From Fibrobacterota bacterium (GTDB taxonomy: Bacteria > Fibrobacterota > Chitinivibrionia > Chitinivibrionales > Chitinispirillaceae), in the NCBI GenBank assembly GCA_023412475.1, contig JAEYNR010000085.1, positions 1-5,832 of the forward strand: DNA of 5,832 bases. Reading direction: 5' to 3'. Below are positions 5,292-5,832 of the stretch, in pieces (the stretch's first letter is position 1; each line of letters begins with the position of its first letter). Both the position numbers and the translations under genes were made by a program. The notes beneath the pieces are model-generated. The model did no database searches, was not told the origin of the DNA, and was given only the letters and a program-made list of their open reading frames with translations.

Positions 5292-5832
5292 ATGTTTGGG
5301 ATGGCTTATCTTGATGGCGGTATGATCTATAGCCAAGACAACGGTACTTCCATAAGCACAAACATTGTACTAAGAAACTGCCAGCCGGAATACGTTAACG
5401 GCGCACTGCTGAAGGTTTTTTATACCGATATTTCCGACCCGTTTAATCCTGTAAACGATTCAATTCTTTTTCCGCTTGATACGATAAAAGAGAATGGCAG
5501 CTATCTACTTAAAAGCAGCGACATTGTCCGGTTTGCAGGTGCAGTAAGGGTAGACAAAATTACTCTGGATATTCCACGTCATTTTATATCCTACATTGAC
5601 AGTACCACTTATAATGTCAATCGTGGACAAAGTCTCCTTTTTTATTACAACTGGCACTGGGGTCTTTTCAAAGCTATTGAAAATCCGATATCTGTAAACT
5701 ATGATATCAACTATGCACTGGAATCGGTGAGTATCGATGGGGAAGGAAGGATATTGCAGCACAGGAGTGGGGATAGTGTTACCTACAGCTACGACTACTA
5801 TCTGAAAGATCACCTGGGATCAACCCGCATGG
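5292..5832 (+). CDS. RHS protein, truncated upstream part (runs off the window end)
   Basis: The frame is open from ATG 5292 to the end, bounded upstream by TAG 5277-5279. It reads MFGMAYLDGG..., a beta-rich stretch of about 130 residues I cannot assign, then NYALESVSIDGEGRILQH and the start of the RHS core (YYLKDHLGSTRM). The last 127 bases equal 1-127 in the same frame, so on a circular or tandem reading it continues into 1-1290, giving 567 residues in total. The start is weak: the 14 bases before it are a purine run with no good Shine-Dalgarno, and ATG 5301 and ATG 5322 are also in frame. There is no signal peptide and none of the long RHS N-terminal repeats. It therefore looks like a tip cassette with a stub of core homology rather than a complete, exportable RHS protein. 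Confidence 0.78.
   Translation, partial: MFGMAYLDGGMIYSQDNGTSISTNIVLRNCQPEYVNGALLKVFYTDISDPFNPVNDSILFPLDTIKENGSYLLKSSDIVRFAGAVRVDKITLDIPRHFISYIDSTTYNVNRGQSLLFYYNWHWGLFKAIENPISVNYDINYALESVSIDGEGRILQHRSGDSVTYSYDYYLKDHLGSTRM
5706..5832 (+). repeat. Terminal direct repeat, right copy (RHS core)
   Basis: Identical to bases 1-127 without a single difference, starting at codon 139 of the frame opened at 5292. Joining the copies gives a 5705-base unit. See the left copy for interpretation. Confidence 0.97.

Noticed and set aside
5505..5813. 102-codon open frame on the minus strand
   Set aside because: It lies antisense inside the RHS coding frame, has no domain-like sequence and no ribosome site.
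1..5832. Small plasmid or phage genome, suggested by the circularising ends
   Set aside because: No replication initiator, origin-like iterons, mobilisation or structural phage genes are visible; all content is RHS cassette material.

Overview
This 5.8 kb window lies in a polymorphic-toxin (RHS) locus of a Gram-negative bacterium. Two lipoproteins with clean lipoboxes, two further Sec-type signal peptides and the RHS core point that way. The style of the RHS core (DHLGSTR, FTGKEFD, a YDPEVG-W-SPD block and DPDG) recalls Fibrobacterota/Chitinivibrionia- or Bacteroidota-like genomes, but the species cannot be named from the sequence. No replication, housekeeping or RNA genes are visible.

Layout. 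(1) Bases 1-1290 are the 3' part of an RHS gene: core domain, a Gly/Ala-rich hydrophobic pre-toxin segment and a C-terminal JAMM/JAB-type metallopeptidase tip. (2) Bases 1303-1731 encode a small secreted protein, the likely cognate immunity protein. (3) Bases 1724-2583 are a second RHS-type gene. It has a signal peptide and the usual RHS N-terminal motif, but it is frameshifted near 1922 and carries no RHS core. It passes directly into a Gly/Ser-rich region and a different, AT-rich toxin-like tip with a conserved His and Cys. (4) Bases 2588-3026 are a multiply frameshifted lipoprotein gene, followed at 3174-3614 by an intact relative. (5) Two diverged copies of a ~400 bp module (3656-4049 and 4634-5035) each hold a hairpin and, on the minus strand, the C-terminal DNA-binding part of a serine recombinase. 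They flank another small lipoprotein gene (4095-4556), probably an orphan immunity gene. (6) A heptanucleotide tandem repeat (5188-5276) precedes an RHS reading frame (5292-5832) that runs off the end.

The last 127 bases equal the first 127 exactly, and the reading frame is continuous across them. The window therefore closes on itself as a 5705 bp circle, or represents one unit lying between two identical RHS-core copies. Read as a circle, the RHS gene would run from 5292 through the join to 1290 (567 codons).

Working model (inference): this is a storage array of toxin/immunity cassettes. Toxin tips and immunity genes accumulate, decay and are swapped by recombination between shared RHS-core sequence, with repeated recombinase-fragment modules between them. 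The strongest unexplained signals are these: the recombinase fragments differ in 37 of 79 codons, 31 of them silently; the adjoining hairpin shows two compensatory base-pair changes; and the 127 bp core repeat brackets a complete cassette set.
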